From Luminiphilus syltensis NOR5-1B (lineage in GTDB: Bacteria; Pseudomonadota; Gammaproteobacteria; Pseudomonadales; Halieaceae), in NCBI RefSeq assembly GCF_000158175.1, contig NZ_DS999411.1:964596-1028595 (forward strand): DNA of 64,000 bases, in the 5' to 3' direction. A program made the position numbers and the translations under genes. Numbering within the stretch: the stretch's first letter is position 1; each line of letters begins with the position of its first letter. The notes under the pieces were generated by a model. That model saw only the letters and a program-made list of their open reading frames with translations. It made no database searches and was not told the DNA's origin. Positions 1 through 11,014 of the stretch are shown here, piece by piece.

Positions 1-44
1 ACTCGGGACATCGTGCTATCCATCGATTTAAAAAAAGGGTGCGC

Positions 45-73
45 TTTATAGCAGACGGCCTGCTTTGACGCAA
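45..73 (-). promoter_or_regulatory. putative sigma-70 promoter after radC
   Basis: On the minus strand a TTGCGT hexamer (73-68) is followed after 17 bases by TATAAA (50-45), preceded by TG one base upstream (extended -10 look). It lies just past the radC stop and points off the left edge. In many gammaproteobacteria rpmB-rpmG follow radC on the same strand, so it may drive those genes; that target is inference because they are outside the window. Confidence 0.45.
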
Positions 74-81
74 CAGCGATG

Positions 82-753
82 TCAACATTCACCAAGACTG
101 GCCAGGGACACGGAGTCGCCAAAACCCACAATAAAATGGTCCAGCAAGCGGATATCAACCAACGACAGGGCTGAGGAGAGCCGACGCGTCAGCTGCCGGT
201 CCTGCTCGCTCGGAGCCAGCGCACCGCTCGGGTGATTGTGCGCCACAATCACTGACGCGGCATCGTGAAGCAACGCGCCTCTGACCACTTCTCTGGGAAA
301 CACCGCAGCCCCATCGATAGTGCCAGCAAACAAGTCCTCAGCGACAATAAGGCGATTGCGGGAATCGAGGTACAGCGCACTGAACACCTCGCGTCGCTGT
401 TTGCCCAACCGGCGCTGAAGGAACCGCCGGCACTCGACCGCAGAGGCAATAAGGTCGCGTTGGTAAAGGCCGGCTTCGGCCAGCAAGTCACCGAGCTCGA
501 GCGCTGCGATAAGCCGCGCCCTGGCAGCGTCATCGATACCACCAATGGCCGATGGGCCCCCGATAATCCGGCGCATGAGCGACCGCAGACAATCGTTATT
601 TTCGCGCAGTGCGTTGGCAAGGCTTACACCGGCCTCCCAGGGGTCGAGGCCCATCGCCCGGGCCAGCAGCGGTACACGAACATCTTCAGACCACAGGGAT
701 TCACCGGATTTACTGTGAATTGGCGCATTCATTTCGGCCTTCCTGGTATTCAT
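82..753 (-). CDS. radC: RadC-family JAB/MPN-domain protein
   Basis: This 223-residue protein is of the RadC family, historically called a DNA repair protein though its molecular role remains unclear. The C-terminal half carries the JAB1/MPN-like metalloprotease signature: HNHPSG with the following S..D (AHNHPSGALAPSEQD), and an upstream glutamate in the REV stretch. The N-terminal part (about residues 20-95) looks like the helix-hairpin-helix-type UPF0758 region. Length is normal for the family. It is divergent from coaBC with a gap of about 50 bases. The ATG at 753 gives a somewhat long polar N-terminus; an internal start could also be used. Confidence 0.93.
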   Translation of the reverse strand: MNTRKAEMNAPIHSKSGESLWSEDVRVPLLARAMGLDPWEAGVSLANALRENNDCLRSLMRRIIGGPSAIGGIDDAARARLIAALELGDLLAEAGLYQRDLIASAVECRRFLQRRLGKQRREVFSALYLDSRNRLIVAEDLFAGTIDGAAVFPREVVRGALLHDAASVIVAHNHPSGALAPSEQDRQLTRRLSSALSLVDIRLLDHFIVGFGDSVSLASLGEC

Positions 754-805
754 GAGCGATGTTAGCTGCTAGCGTTGCGGGCAGTGTGTACGCGAACCTG
801 TGTCA

Positions 806-2034
806 ATGGGACATCTATTCAATCGCAACATCATCATCGGCGTTACGGGCGGCATTGCCGCCTATAAAAGTGCCGAACTGGTCCGGCTGTTAAGGAAGTC
901 AGGCGCCAGCGTGCGTGTCATCATGACCCGGGGCGCCCAGGAATTTATAACGCCGCTAACCCTGCAGGCGCTTTCAGGAATGCCCGTTCATACCGAACTC
1001 CTTGATGAAGAGGCAGAACTGGGTATGGGGCATATCGAACTGGCACGCTGGGCCGACGCGCTGCTCATAGCCCCGGCGACTGCCGATGTGATTGCGCGAC
1101 TGTGCCATGGACGCGCCGATGACCTACTAACCACTACCGCACTGGCGACACCGGCACCCCGGTTTATCGCCCCCGCCATGAATCAGCAGATGTGGGCTGA
1201 TGCCGCGACCGCCGACAACATCCAACTGCTTCAGCACCGCGGTTTCACTATCGTGGGCCCCGAAGCGGGAGATCAGGCCTGTGGTGATATCGGGCCCGGC
1301 CGTCTGCTCGATCCTGAGGCCATTGTCGAGACCCTTAGCGGGTCGTTTGCCCAGCAGAAGCTGGCGGGGCGGCGGGTTGTCATTACCGCCGGGCCCACGC
1401 GGGAACCCATTGATCCGGTGCGTTTTCTGAGCAACCACAGCTCGGGGAAAATGGGTTACGCACTGGCGAGAGCCGCAATGGAGCAGGGCGCAGAGACGGT
1501 GCTTATCAGTGGCCCGGTGCAACTCACGCCGCCCGATGGGGTTGTCCTCATCAAGGTCGAAACCGCCCAGGAAATGCTTGCCGCCGCCGAGCAACAGGCC
1601 GCGGGTGCTGACGTCTTTATCGGTGCCGCCGCCGTTGCTGATTACCGGCCCGTCGCCTGTGCCGACCAGAAACTGAAAAAGACCGATACGACCGACTGGC
1701 AGCTCCCACTCACCCAGAATCCTGACATCATTGCCAGCGTCGCGCGCCTGGGGCAGCGCCCGAAAATGGTGATTGGTTTCGCCGCGGAAACCGAGCGCGT
1801 GGCCGAGCACGCCCGTAGTAAATTAACCCGCAAAGCGCTTGATCTGGTGATAGCCAACGACGTCTCACGCCCGGATATTGGCTTCAACAGCGATCACAAC
1901 GCAGTACTGCTCGTCGATGTCGAGGGCGATACCGCTCTACCGATGGCGAGTAAGCACGTCGTTGCGCAGCACATCGTGGCCGCTGCCGCAGAGTGGCTGG
2001 CCAAGGGCGATAGAGTGCCGGATAGGGTGTCCTC

Positions 2035-2038
<4 letters not shown>
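806..2038 (+). CDS. coaBC: bifunctional phosphopantothenoylcysteine decarboxylase / phosphopantothenate-cysteine ligase
   Basis: CoaBC joins 4'-phosphopantothenate to cysteine and then decarboxylates the product, two successive steps of coenzyme A synthesis in the cytoplasm. The N-terminal flavoprotein domain (about residues 1-185) shows GVTGGIAAYKS, the PAMN substrate motif and ACGDIGPGRLLDP containing the active-site cysteine. The C-terminal ligase domain shows ITAGPTREPIDPVRFLSNHSSGKMG and the lysine-rich KLKK nucleotide motif. Length of about 410 residues is typical. A GTG at 800 is an alternative start; neither start has a clear ribosome binding site. The stop overlaps the next ATG by 4 bases (ATGA), so the following AlgC-like gene is probably translationally coupled. 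In pseudomonads dut follows coaBC; here it does not. Confidence 0.96.
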
Positions 2039-5473
<3,435 letters not shown>

Positions 5474-5543
5474 GGCTCATCGGCATTGCGCCGCGTACTC
5501 TGAGTAGCTAGCATCAGGGACTCTTAATGCAATCCGGTCTCCC

Positions 5544-6173
5544 ATGCCCCCACGACGCTCAGATCGCCGCGATCAAATCTTGCAGGCCCTGGCTGAGATG
5601 CTCGAGGCAAACCCGGGCGAGCGGATTACCACCGCCAAGTTGGCCGCCAAAGTCGGCGTATCGGAAGCGGCGCTCTACCGACACTTCCCTTCAAAAAACA
5701 AGATGTTCGAAGCGTTGATCGAGTTCGTCGAAGACACGCTCTTCAGTCGAATCAATCGCATCGTGGCCGAAGAAGAAACCGCCATGGAGCGCTGCCGCAA
5801 AATCGTCCTGCTGTTGTTGAGTTTCTGCGAGCGAAATCCGGGAATTACACGGGTGCTCAACGGTGAGGCTTTAATTGGCGAGACCGAGCGACTGCATATC
5901 CGCGCCGCTCAGGTCTTCGAACGGCTCGAAACCCAGTTGCGACAAACGCTGCGGCAGGCCGAACTCGAGGAAAACCAGCGTCCCACTCTGGCGTTAAACG
6001 ACGCCGCCAACCTGTTGCTCTCCTGCGCCGAAGGGCGGATTGCCCAGTACGTCAGGAGTAACTTCCGAAAATCACCCACCGTCGGCTGGAACGAACAGTG
6101 GTTAATCCTGACCACCGGCTTTATGCGCGATACACCGGGAGCAGCAGAACGCCCCGCCATCAATCACGGCTGA
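5544..6173 (+). CDS. slmA: nucleoid occlusion factor SlmA (TetR family)
   Basis: SlmA binds specific DNA sites and blocks FtsZ ring assembly over the nucleoid. The 209-residue protein has an N-terminal TetR-type helix-turn-helix (about residues 5-50; [16 protein letters not shown]) and a helical C-terminal domain with the conserved segments [16 protein letters not shown] and [14 protein letters not shown] typical of SlmA. The position between argB and pyrE matches gammaproteobacterial order. The chosen ATG begins [13 protein letters not shown]; an upstream ATG at 5527 is in another frame. Its 3' end overlaps the convergent DUF4124 gene by 14 bases. Confidence 0.93.
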   Translation: MPPRRSDRRDQILQALAEMLEANPGERITTAKLAAKVGVSEAALYRHFPSKNKMFEALIEFVEDTLFSRINRIVAEEETAMERCRKIVLLLLSFCERNPGITRVLNGEALIGETERLHIRAAQVFERLETQLRQTLRQAELEENQRPTLALNDAANLLLSCAEGRIAQYVRSNFRKSPTVGWNEQWLILTTGFMRDTPGAAERPAINHG

Positions 6174-6822
6174 CGTCGGTGGTTTGGCGCTCCATGGTGC
6201 GCCGGAGCTCAATCAAATACCGCAACTCAGCGAGACGGTCTATGTCCTTCTGGTAACTGGCGTACACCGCGTCAACCTCGGACTGACGATCCTCGATCGC
6301 GTTTTCTGTCGACGCAATTTCGTTTCTGGCGCGTTCTATCGCGGTCAGGTCGATCTCTGCCGGTTCACGGCCGCTGCGCTCCGCCTCAGCGATGTTGGCC
6401 TGATGCTGGGCCGCCTTCGATATGAGGCTGCGACGATTGCTTTTCAGGATGGCAATACGCACACGCAGGTCATCAACCACCCGGTCCCGAGCCGCCTCAA
6501 TGTCAGCCGCACTGCTATAGCGTCTCAGTAGCGATTCATCCCAGGCGCGCAAGCGCTCAGCCTCCGCCTCCGCTTCGCTCTGGCGTTGTCGCGACTCGAT
6601 GCTGTTTGCCTTCTCCTCGCCGGTCAGCGCTCCACGGACGACGTCAATAACAATGCCGCGCTCATTCAAAACCTCGTAGCCGTTGTCAGCAAATTCCGGG
6701 GGAACCTGCCAGTCGATCACCGTGACCCCTTCATCATTTTTATAGCGATAAAGGTTACCCGAGCCGGCGACCAGCGCGACTGACCACAGCACTGCAACGA
6801 TGGTGACCGCCGTTCTACGCAC
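6160..6822 (-). CDS. exported DUF4124-domain protein
   Basis: With a GTG start at 6822 this encodes 220 residues starting with a typical signal sequence ([20 protein letters not shown]). Then comes a DUF4124-like region ([20 protein letters not shown]) and a long charged helical tail rich in Arg/Glu/Ala (about 90-215) likely to form a coiled coil. The GTG start overlaps the pyrE stop (GGTGCGTAG), so coupling to pyrE is likely; longer upstream starts would lie inside pyrE and lose the signal peptide at the N-terminus. DUF4124 proteins are common envelope proteins of unknown function in this bacterial group. The gene ends inside convergent slmA. Confidence 0.75.
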   Translation of the reverse strand: MRRTAVTIVAVLWSVALVAGSGNLYRYKNDEGVTVIDWQVPPEFADNGYEVLNERGIVIDVVRGALTGEEKANSIESRQRQSEAEAEAERLRAWDESLLRRYSSAADIEAARDRVVDDLRVRIAILKSNRRSLISKAAQHQANIAEAERSGREPAEIDLTAIERARNEIASTENAIEDRQSEVDAVYASYQKDIDRLAELRYLIELRRTMERQTTDVSRD

Positions 6823-7459
6823 CGTACTGATCCCGATAGCGCTGCATCGACTCAAGGTGCGCCCGATCGGCACCGGTATCCTCAAGCCAACGAATAATAT
6901 GGTGCAAATCAATCACGCTGGTGACGGCAAGCCCCAACTCCTCGGTAGCTTCCTGGACCGCTGATTTGTCCCCCTGCCCCCGCTCGGCTCGATCGAGCCC
7001 GATAATCACCGCCGCGGGCTCGGCGCCAGCGCTCTTGATCATCGCGACCGACTCCCTGATCGCAGTGCCCGCGGTGATGACATCATCGACGATAACCACT
7101 CGCCCCCTGAGAGGGGCACCGACCACCGTTCCGCCTTCGCCATGAGCCTTTGCTTCCTTTCGGTTGAACGCAAACGGCAAATTGGTGCCCTGCTTGGCCA
7201 GTGCCACCGCTGTTGTAGCGACGAGGGGAATACCCTTGTAGGCAGGCCCGAAAAGCATGTCGGGCGCCACTTCAGCCGCCAGCAGGGCAGCGGCGTAACA
7301 CTCTCCAAGAGTAGCGAGAGCTTCACCCGTATTAAACGCACCGGCATTAAAAAAATAGGGTGAGATACGCCCGGATTTCAGCTCAAATTCGCCGAATTTC
7401 AGCACGTCACACGCGACTGCCAGCGTGATAAAACGCGCTCTGGCATCATCAATATCCAT
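6815..7459 (-). CDS. pyrE: orotate phosphoribosyltransferase
   Basis: PyrE transfers ribose 5-phosphate from PRPP to orotate, giving OMP in pyrimidine synthesis. The 214-residue protein shows the catalytic-loop lysine region (FNRKEAKAHGEGG) and the PRPP-binding motif VVIVDDVITAGTA. Length and sequence match the gammaproteobacterial form. The gene is divergent from crc, as in Pseudomonas, and is followed by the overlapping DUF4124 gene on the same strand. Confidence 0.97.
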   Translation of the reverse strand: MDIDDARARFITLAVACDVLKFGEFELKSGRISPYFFNAGAFNTGEALATLGECYAAALLAAEVAPDMLFGPAYKGIPLVATTAVALAKQGTNLPFAFNRKEAKAHGEGGTVVGAPLRGRVVIVDDVITAGTAIRESVAMIKSAGAEPAAVIIGLDRAERGQGDKSAVQEATEELGLAVTSVIDLHHIIRWLEDTGADRAHLESMQRYRDQYGA

Positions 7460-7589
7460 TCCTTCCCAACCCTTTTGCTTCGGTGCAAGCCCTACTGACT
7501 ACCAACTAGACCACAGTTTTTAACGGTATGCATAGTGATCAACCCACGATTTGGCTTATCATATCTTCCATTCAGAGGGTGGACTACCA

Positions 7590-8351
7590 ATGCGCATCAT
7601 CAGTTTGGCCGTCGACGGGCTGGAAACAGCGCGTGACGCCGGTGTTTTCTCGTGGCTAAAGCAGCAGGATGCAGACGTTATATGCCTGCAGGATACGCGA
7701 TGCTCCGAGTACTCACTGAAGGGCGACGAATTTTTCCCCGAGGGTTACAACGCCTATTTCTGGGACGACATCGATGATCACCGGCGCAACGGTGTAGCGA
7801 TTTACTGTAAAGCCATGCCCAAGGCCATAATGACGGGCCTCGGCTTCCCTGAATTCGATGCCCGCGGTCTTTACATCCAGGCCGACTACCAGAACATCAG
7901 CATCGGCTCGCTGCTAATGCCCGCCGCCGCCAACGACCCACAGGGCCTCGCTGAGCGCGCCGCATTTATGGAGCAGTTGGCAGCGCACTTACAAAAAATC
8001 CGAAACAAACGCAGGGATTTTATTTTCTGCGGCGGCTGGGGAGTGGCGCACGAACCCATCGACGCTGAGGAAGCGGGAAATCGAATCGACATCCCGGGTT
8101 TTTCTGACAAAGACCGACGTTGGCTAAATTCGCTGTATCAATCCGGTTATGCCGACGCCTTTCGCGCCCATAACAGCGATCCCGATGAGTTCACCTGGTG
8201 GCCCGAGGGCGATGATGCCGGGGGGGTACGCACCGATACGCAGATCATATCGAGCGATCTGGTGGCCCATGTGGATTACGCCGCGATCTATACCGCTGAT
8301 ACGTTCTCGAGCCACGCGCCAGTGATTATCGACTACGACGTAACCCCGTAA
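7590..8351 (+). CDS. crc: Crc-type catabolite repression control protein (exonuclease III fold, non-catalytic)
   Basis: The 253-residue protein has the exonuclease III/endonuclease-exonuclease-phosphatase fold and follows Pseudomonas Crc throughout: MRIIS, ADVICLQDTR, GGVALY-like RNGVAIY, SWWP-like TWWP and HAPVIIDYD. Catalytic residues of ExoIII are missing: the metal glutamate in LQE is Asp (LQDTR), the GDxN catalytic pair is CGGWGVAH, and the first Asn of FNING is Ala. In pseudomonads Crc works with Hfq to repress translation of catabolic mRNAs; a similar role here is inference. The start at 7590 follows an AGAGGGTGG ribosome binding site. It sits divergent from pyrE as in Pseudomonas and abuts convergent rph without a gap. 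Confidence 0.85.
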   Translation: MRIISLAVDGLETARDAGVFSWLKQQDADVICLQDTRCSEYSLKGDEFFPEGYNAYFWDDIDDHRRNGVAIYCKAMPKAIMTGLGFPEFDARGLYIQADYQNISIGSLLMPAAANDPQGLAERAAFMEQLAAHLQKIRNKRRDFIFCGGWGVAHEPIDAEEAGNRIDIPGFSDKDRRWLNSLYQSGYADAFRAHNSDPDEFTWWPEGDDAGGVRTDTQIISSDLVAHVDYAAIYTADTFSSHAPVIIDYDVTP

Positions 8352-9086
8352 TCACCCCTCGCTCAATACCGCCCGCTGTGCGGCGCTAATCTGCGACGCG
8401 GCCGATACCGCCAGATCAATCATGGCATCCATCTCGGCACGATTGAAAGTCGCACCCTCAGCAGTGCCCTGCACCTCAATCAGTCCACCCGACTCGGTAA
8501 CCACGACGTTCATATCGGTATCCGCTGACGAATCCTCAATGTAATCAAGATCGGCGACCGGGAGCCCCCGCCAAATGCCCACCGAAATCGCTGACACCAG
8601 GTGTAACAGCGGGTCATTGGCCAGATCACCGCTTCGTTGCAAGCGGTTTAAGGCATCGACAACCGCAACGCAGGCGCCGGAGATCGCAGCCGTGCGCGTA
8701 CCGCCATCGGCCTGAATCACATCACAGTCTACGGTAATGGTGTATTCACCCAGCTTTTTCAGGTCAAGGGCAGCGCGAAGTGACCGGCCAATCAACCGTT
8801 GAATCTCCACGGTCCTGCCGGACTGTTTGCCGCGAGCGGCCTCGCGCGCCATTCGCGATCCGGTGGAACGGGGTAGCATGCCGTACTCTGCGGTGAGCCA
8901 GCCCTCGCCGCTGCCGCGCAACCAGGGGGGCACGCCGGGAGTCACTGATGCCGTGCAAATGACCTTGGTATCACCAAACGCAACCAGAACAGACCCTTCT
9001 GCATGGCAGGTAAAGTTCCGGGTGAAACTCAGTGGTCGTAATTCTCCAGCGCTGCGTCCACTGGGTCTTTTCGGCGTTGCATTCAT
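8352..9086 (-). CDS. rph: ribonuclease PH
   Basis: RNase PH trims tRNA 3' ends by phosphorolysis. The 244-residue protein has the family motifs [15 protein letters not shown] at the N-terminus, [14 protein letters not shown], the core [18 protein letters not shown], and the C-terminal [12 protein letters not shown]. Length is typical and nothing appears truncated (unlike E. coli K-12). It converges on crc with the two stop codons side by side, and is divergent from yicC. Confidence 0.97.
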   Translation of the reverse strand: MNATPKRPSGRSAGELRPLSFTRNFTCHAEGSVLVAFGDTKVICTASVTPGVPPWLRGSGEGWLTAEYGMLPRSTGSRMAREAARGKQSGRTVEIQRLIGRSLRAALDLKKLGEYTITVDCDVIQADGGTRTAAISGACVAVVDALNRLQRSGDLANDPLLHLVSAISVGIWRGLPVADLDYIEDSSADTDMNVVVTESGGLIEVQGTAEGATFNRAEMDAMIDLAVSAASQISAAQRAVLSEG

Positions 9087-9150
9087 GGTTGCCTCTCAGG
9101 ATCGGGAGTTTGCTGCTAGACTTTCTTTTTTTGGGAACAGGGGGTATGTG

Positions 9151-10014
9151 GTGACACAAAGCATGACTGGCTTTGCCGCGGCCAGTGTAACAACCGGCTC
9201 CACTACGGTCACCGTCGAAGTGCGCACCGTTAACAGCCGTTACCTCGACGTCCATTTTCGTTTGCCCGAAAACCTTCGCTCCTGCGAGCCTGCCCTGAAG
9301 AAATCGGTGCAGGGGCGACTGGCGAGGGGCAAAGTCGAGTTGCTGTTGCGCTGTGAGCACGACGAGGAGAATACGGTTCCCTCGATTAACAGCCAGGTTC
9401 TTGAGCGCTGGAGGGCGGCGCTGGTCAGCGTTGCCAAAGCGGTTCCCGAAGCGGGGACCCCCGACCCCTGGCAGCTGATCAATGCGCCGGGGGTCTTGAG
9501 TGCCACACCAATCGACAATGAGGCGCTGACCCATTCGGCGTTAACCGCCACCGAGCAGGCGCTCGACGCACTGGTTCGCCATCGATCGGAGGAGGGTCAC
9601 CAACTGGCGGATTTTATTCGTTCTCGCTGTGTGCAAGTCCGCGACGAACTCGGCGCCCTGCGTCGCCATATTCCCGAACTGCAGGCATCACGGCGTCAGC
9701 GCATCAAAGACCGGATTGCGGAAGTGGTCACCGAGGCCAGTGATACACGACTCGAGGAGGAATTGGTGCTCTGGGCGCAGCGAGCTGATGTTGAGGAAGA
9801 GATGGATCGAATGGATGCCCATCTCGATGCCATTGAAACGGCACTTTCAGGTGGCGAGCCCTGTGGGAGGCGACTGGATTTTTTGATGCAGGAATTGAAC
9901 CGGGAAGCCAATACACTGTCATCGAAATCTGCTTCACTACCCACGACCAGCAGCGCGGTAGAGTTTAAGGTGCTCATCGAACAGATGCGTGAACAAATCC
10001 AGAATATAGAGTGA
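9151..10014 (+). CDS. yicC: YicC-family endoribonuclease
   Basis: The GTG at 9151 gives 287 residues, the length of E. coli YicC, and follows an AGGGGG ribosome binding site. The N-terminal domain begins TQSMTGFA and contains EVRTVNSRYLDVHFRLPE; the C-terminal DUF1732 domain ends with RRLDFLMQELNREANTLSSKS and EQMREQIQNIE, all family hallmarks. YicC family members have been described as metal-dependent endoribonucleases acting on RNA. It is the first gene of a likely yicC-gmk unit with a 14-base gap and is divergent from rph. Translation from the more upstream in-frame ATG codons would run back through rph and is unlikely. Confidence 0.93.
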   Translation: MTQSMTGFAAASVTTGSTTVTVEVRTVNSRYLDVHFRLPENLRSCEPALKKSVQGRLARGKVELLLRCEHDEENTVPSINSQVLERWRAALVSVAKAVPEAGTPDPWQLINAPGVLSATPIDNEALTHSALTATEQALDALVRHRSEEGHQLADFIRSRCVQVRDELGALRRHIPELQASRRQRIKDRIAEVVTEASDTRLEEELVLWAQRADVEEEMDRMDAHLDAIETALSGGEPCGRRLDFLMQELNREANTLSSKSASLPTTSSAVEFKVLIEQMREQIQNIE

Positions 10015-10028
10015 TCGAGGTAGCTTGA

Positions 10029-10658
10029 GTGTCAGCCGAGGGCTATAAGGGCCGCGTTATTACGATTTCTGCACCCAGTGGCGCAGGGAAAACATCGCTG
10101 GTTCGCGCCATGGTGGAGTCTGATCCGGGATTGGCGGTATCGATTTCCCACACCACCCGAATGCAACGACCCGGAGAACAGAATGGAATTAACTACCATT
10201 TTGTGGACACCGACACCTTTATTCGGATGCGCGACAACCAGGAACTCGTCGAGTGGGCAAAGGTGTTCGATAATTTCTACGGCACATCGCGGCAACAAGT
10301 CGATGCAATACAGCAGTCGGGTAAAGATGTGATCCTCGAGATCGACTGGCAGGGCGCCCGCCAGATGCGCCAGTGCCAACCTGATACCTGCTCTATCTTC
10401 ATTCTGCCGCCGTCGCGAGCCGCGCTGCGCGACCGGCTCACCGGGCGTGGTCAGGATGGCGCTGAGGTGATCGATAAGCGCATGTCAGAGGCGACCAGCG
10501 AGATGTCCCATTACCCCGAGGCCGACTACATCGTCATGAACGATAATTTCGATACGGCGCTGGCGGATCTGCAGGCTATTGTCAGGGCGATGCGCCTCGA
10601 GAAAGCGAGCCAGGGCGCGCGACTCGCGTCAACGCTTCGGGCGCTGGTAGCGGACTAG
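10029..10658 (+). CDS. gmk: guanylate kinase
   Basis: Gmk phosphorylates GMP to GDP with ATP. The 209-residue protein starts with GTG and carries the P-loop [10 protein letters not shown], the GMP-binding segment [30 protein letters not shown] and the lid region LTGRGQD. Length matches bacterial enzymes. The yicC-gmk-rpoZ-spoT order is the standard gammaproteobacterial arrangement and places it close to ppGpp metabolism genes. Confidence 0.97.
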   Translation: MSAEGYKGRVITISAPSGAGKTSLVRAMVESDPGLAVSISHTTRMQRPGEQNGINYHFVDTDTFIRMRDNQELVEWAKVFDNFYGTSRQQVDAIQQSGKDVILEIDWQGARQMRQCQPDTCSIFILPPSRAALRDRLTGRGQDGAEVIDKRMSEATSEMSHYPEADYIVMNDNFDTALADLQAIVRAMRLEKASQGARLASTLRALVAD

Positions 10659-10672
10659 CGGTTATATTTACC

Positions 10673-10701
10673 TGCGCAGCACCGGTGCTTTTCGGTATAA
10701 T
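10673..10701 (+). promoter_or_regulatory. possible rpoZ promoter (-10 TATAAT)
   Basis: A consensus TATAAT (10696-10701) lies about 38 bases before the rpoZ ATG in the gmk-rpoZ gap. Seventeen bases upstream is TGCGCA (10673-10678), a poor -35 hexamer, so activity rests mainly on the -10. Initiation would fall near 10708, giving a leader of about 30 bases. Confidence 0.4.
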
Positions 10702-10738
10702 GGCCGGTCACCTTTTATTAATACCGAGGATTTACCGC

Positions 10739-10996
10739 ATGGCACGAGTCACCGTAGAAGACTGCCTGGACAACGTTGATAACCGCTTCGAGCTCGTAAT
10801 GCTCGCGTCCAAGCGCGCGCGTCAACTCGCGACCGGGGGCAAAGATCCCATGGTCGAAGAGGAATCCGACAAGCCCACCGTCATCGCGCTGCGGGAAATC
10901 GCTGAGGGTATGGTCACTCCCGACCTGCTGGCGCGAGAAACCGAAATCGAAGCCGAAGAGGAATTCGCCGCGAGTTTTGAGACACCTATACTCTAA
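10739..10996 (+). CDS. rpoZ: RNA polymerase omega subunit
   Basis: The 85-residue protein begins [29 protein letters not shown], split here as [17 protein letters not shown] then [13 protein letters not shown], the classic omega sequence. It supports assembly of RNA polymerase around beta-prime and is needed for ppGpp binding at the omega/beta-prime site. The start at 10739 is preceded by CCGAGGA. It is followed by spoT after 18 bases, so the two are probably cotranscribed, as in relatives. Confidence 0.97.
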   Translation: MARVTVEDCLDNVDNRFELVMLASKRARQLATGGKDPMVEEESDKPTVIALREIAEGMVTPDLLARETEIEAEEEFAASFETPIL

Positions 10997-11014
10997 TAAC
11001 GAACGGGGCCCGCT

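Noticed and set aside
45-85. TTGACA at 85-80 (minus) as -35 for the TATAAA at 50-45
   Set aside because: Spacing is 29 bases; TTGCGT at 73-68 with a 17-base spacer fits better.
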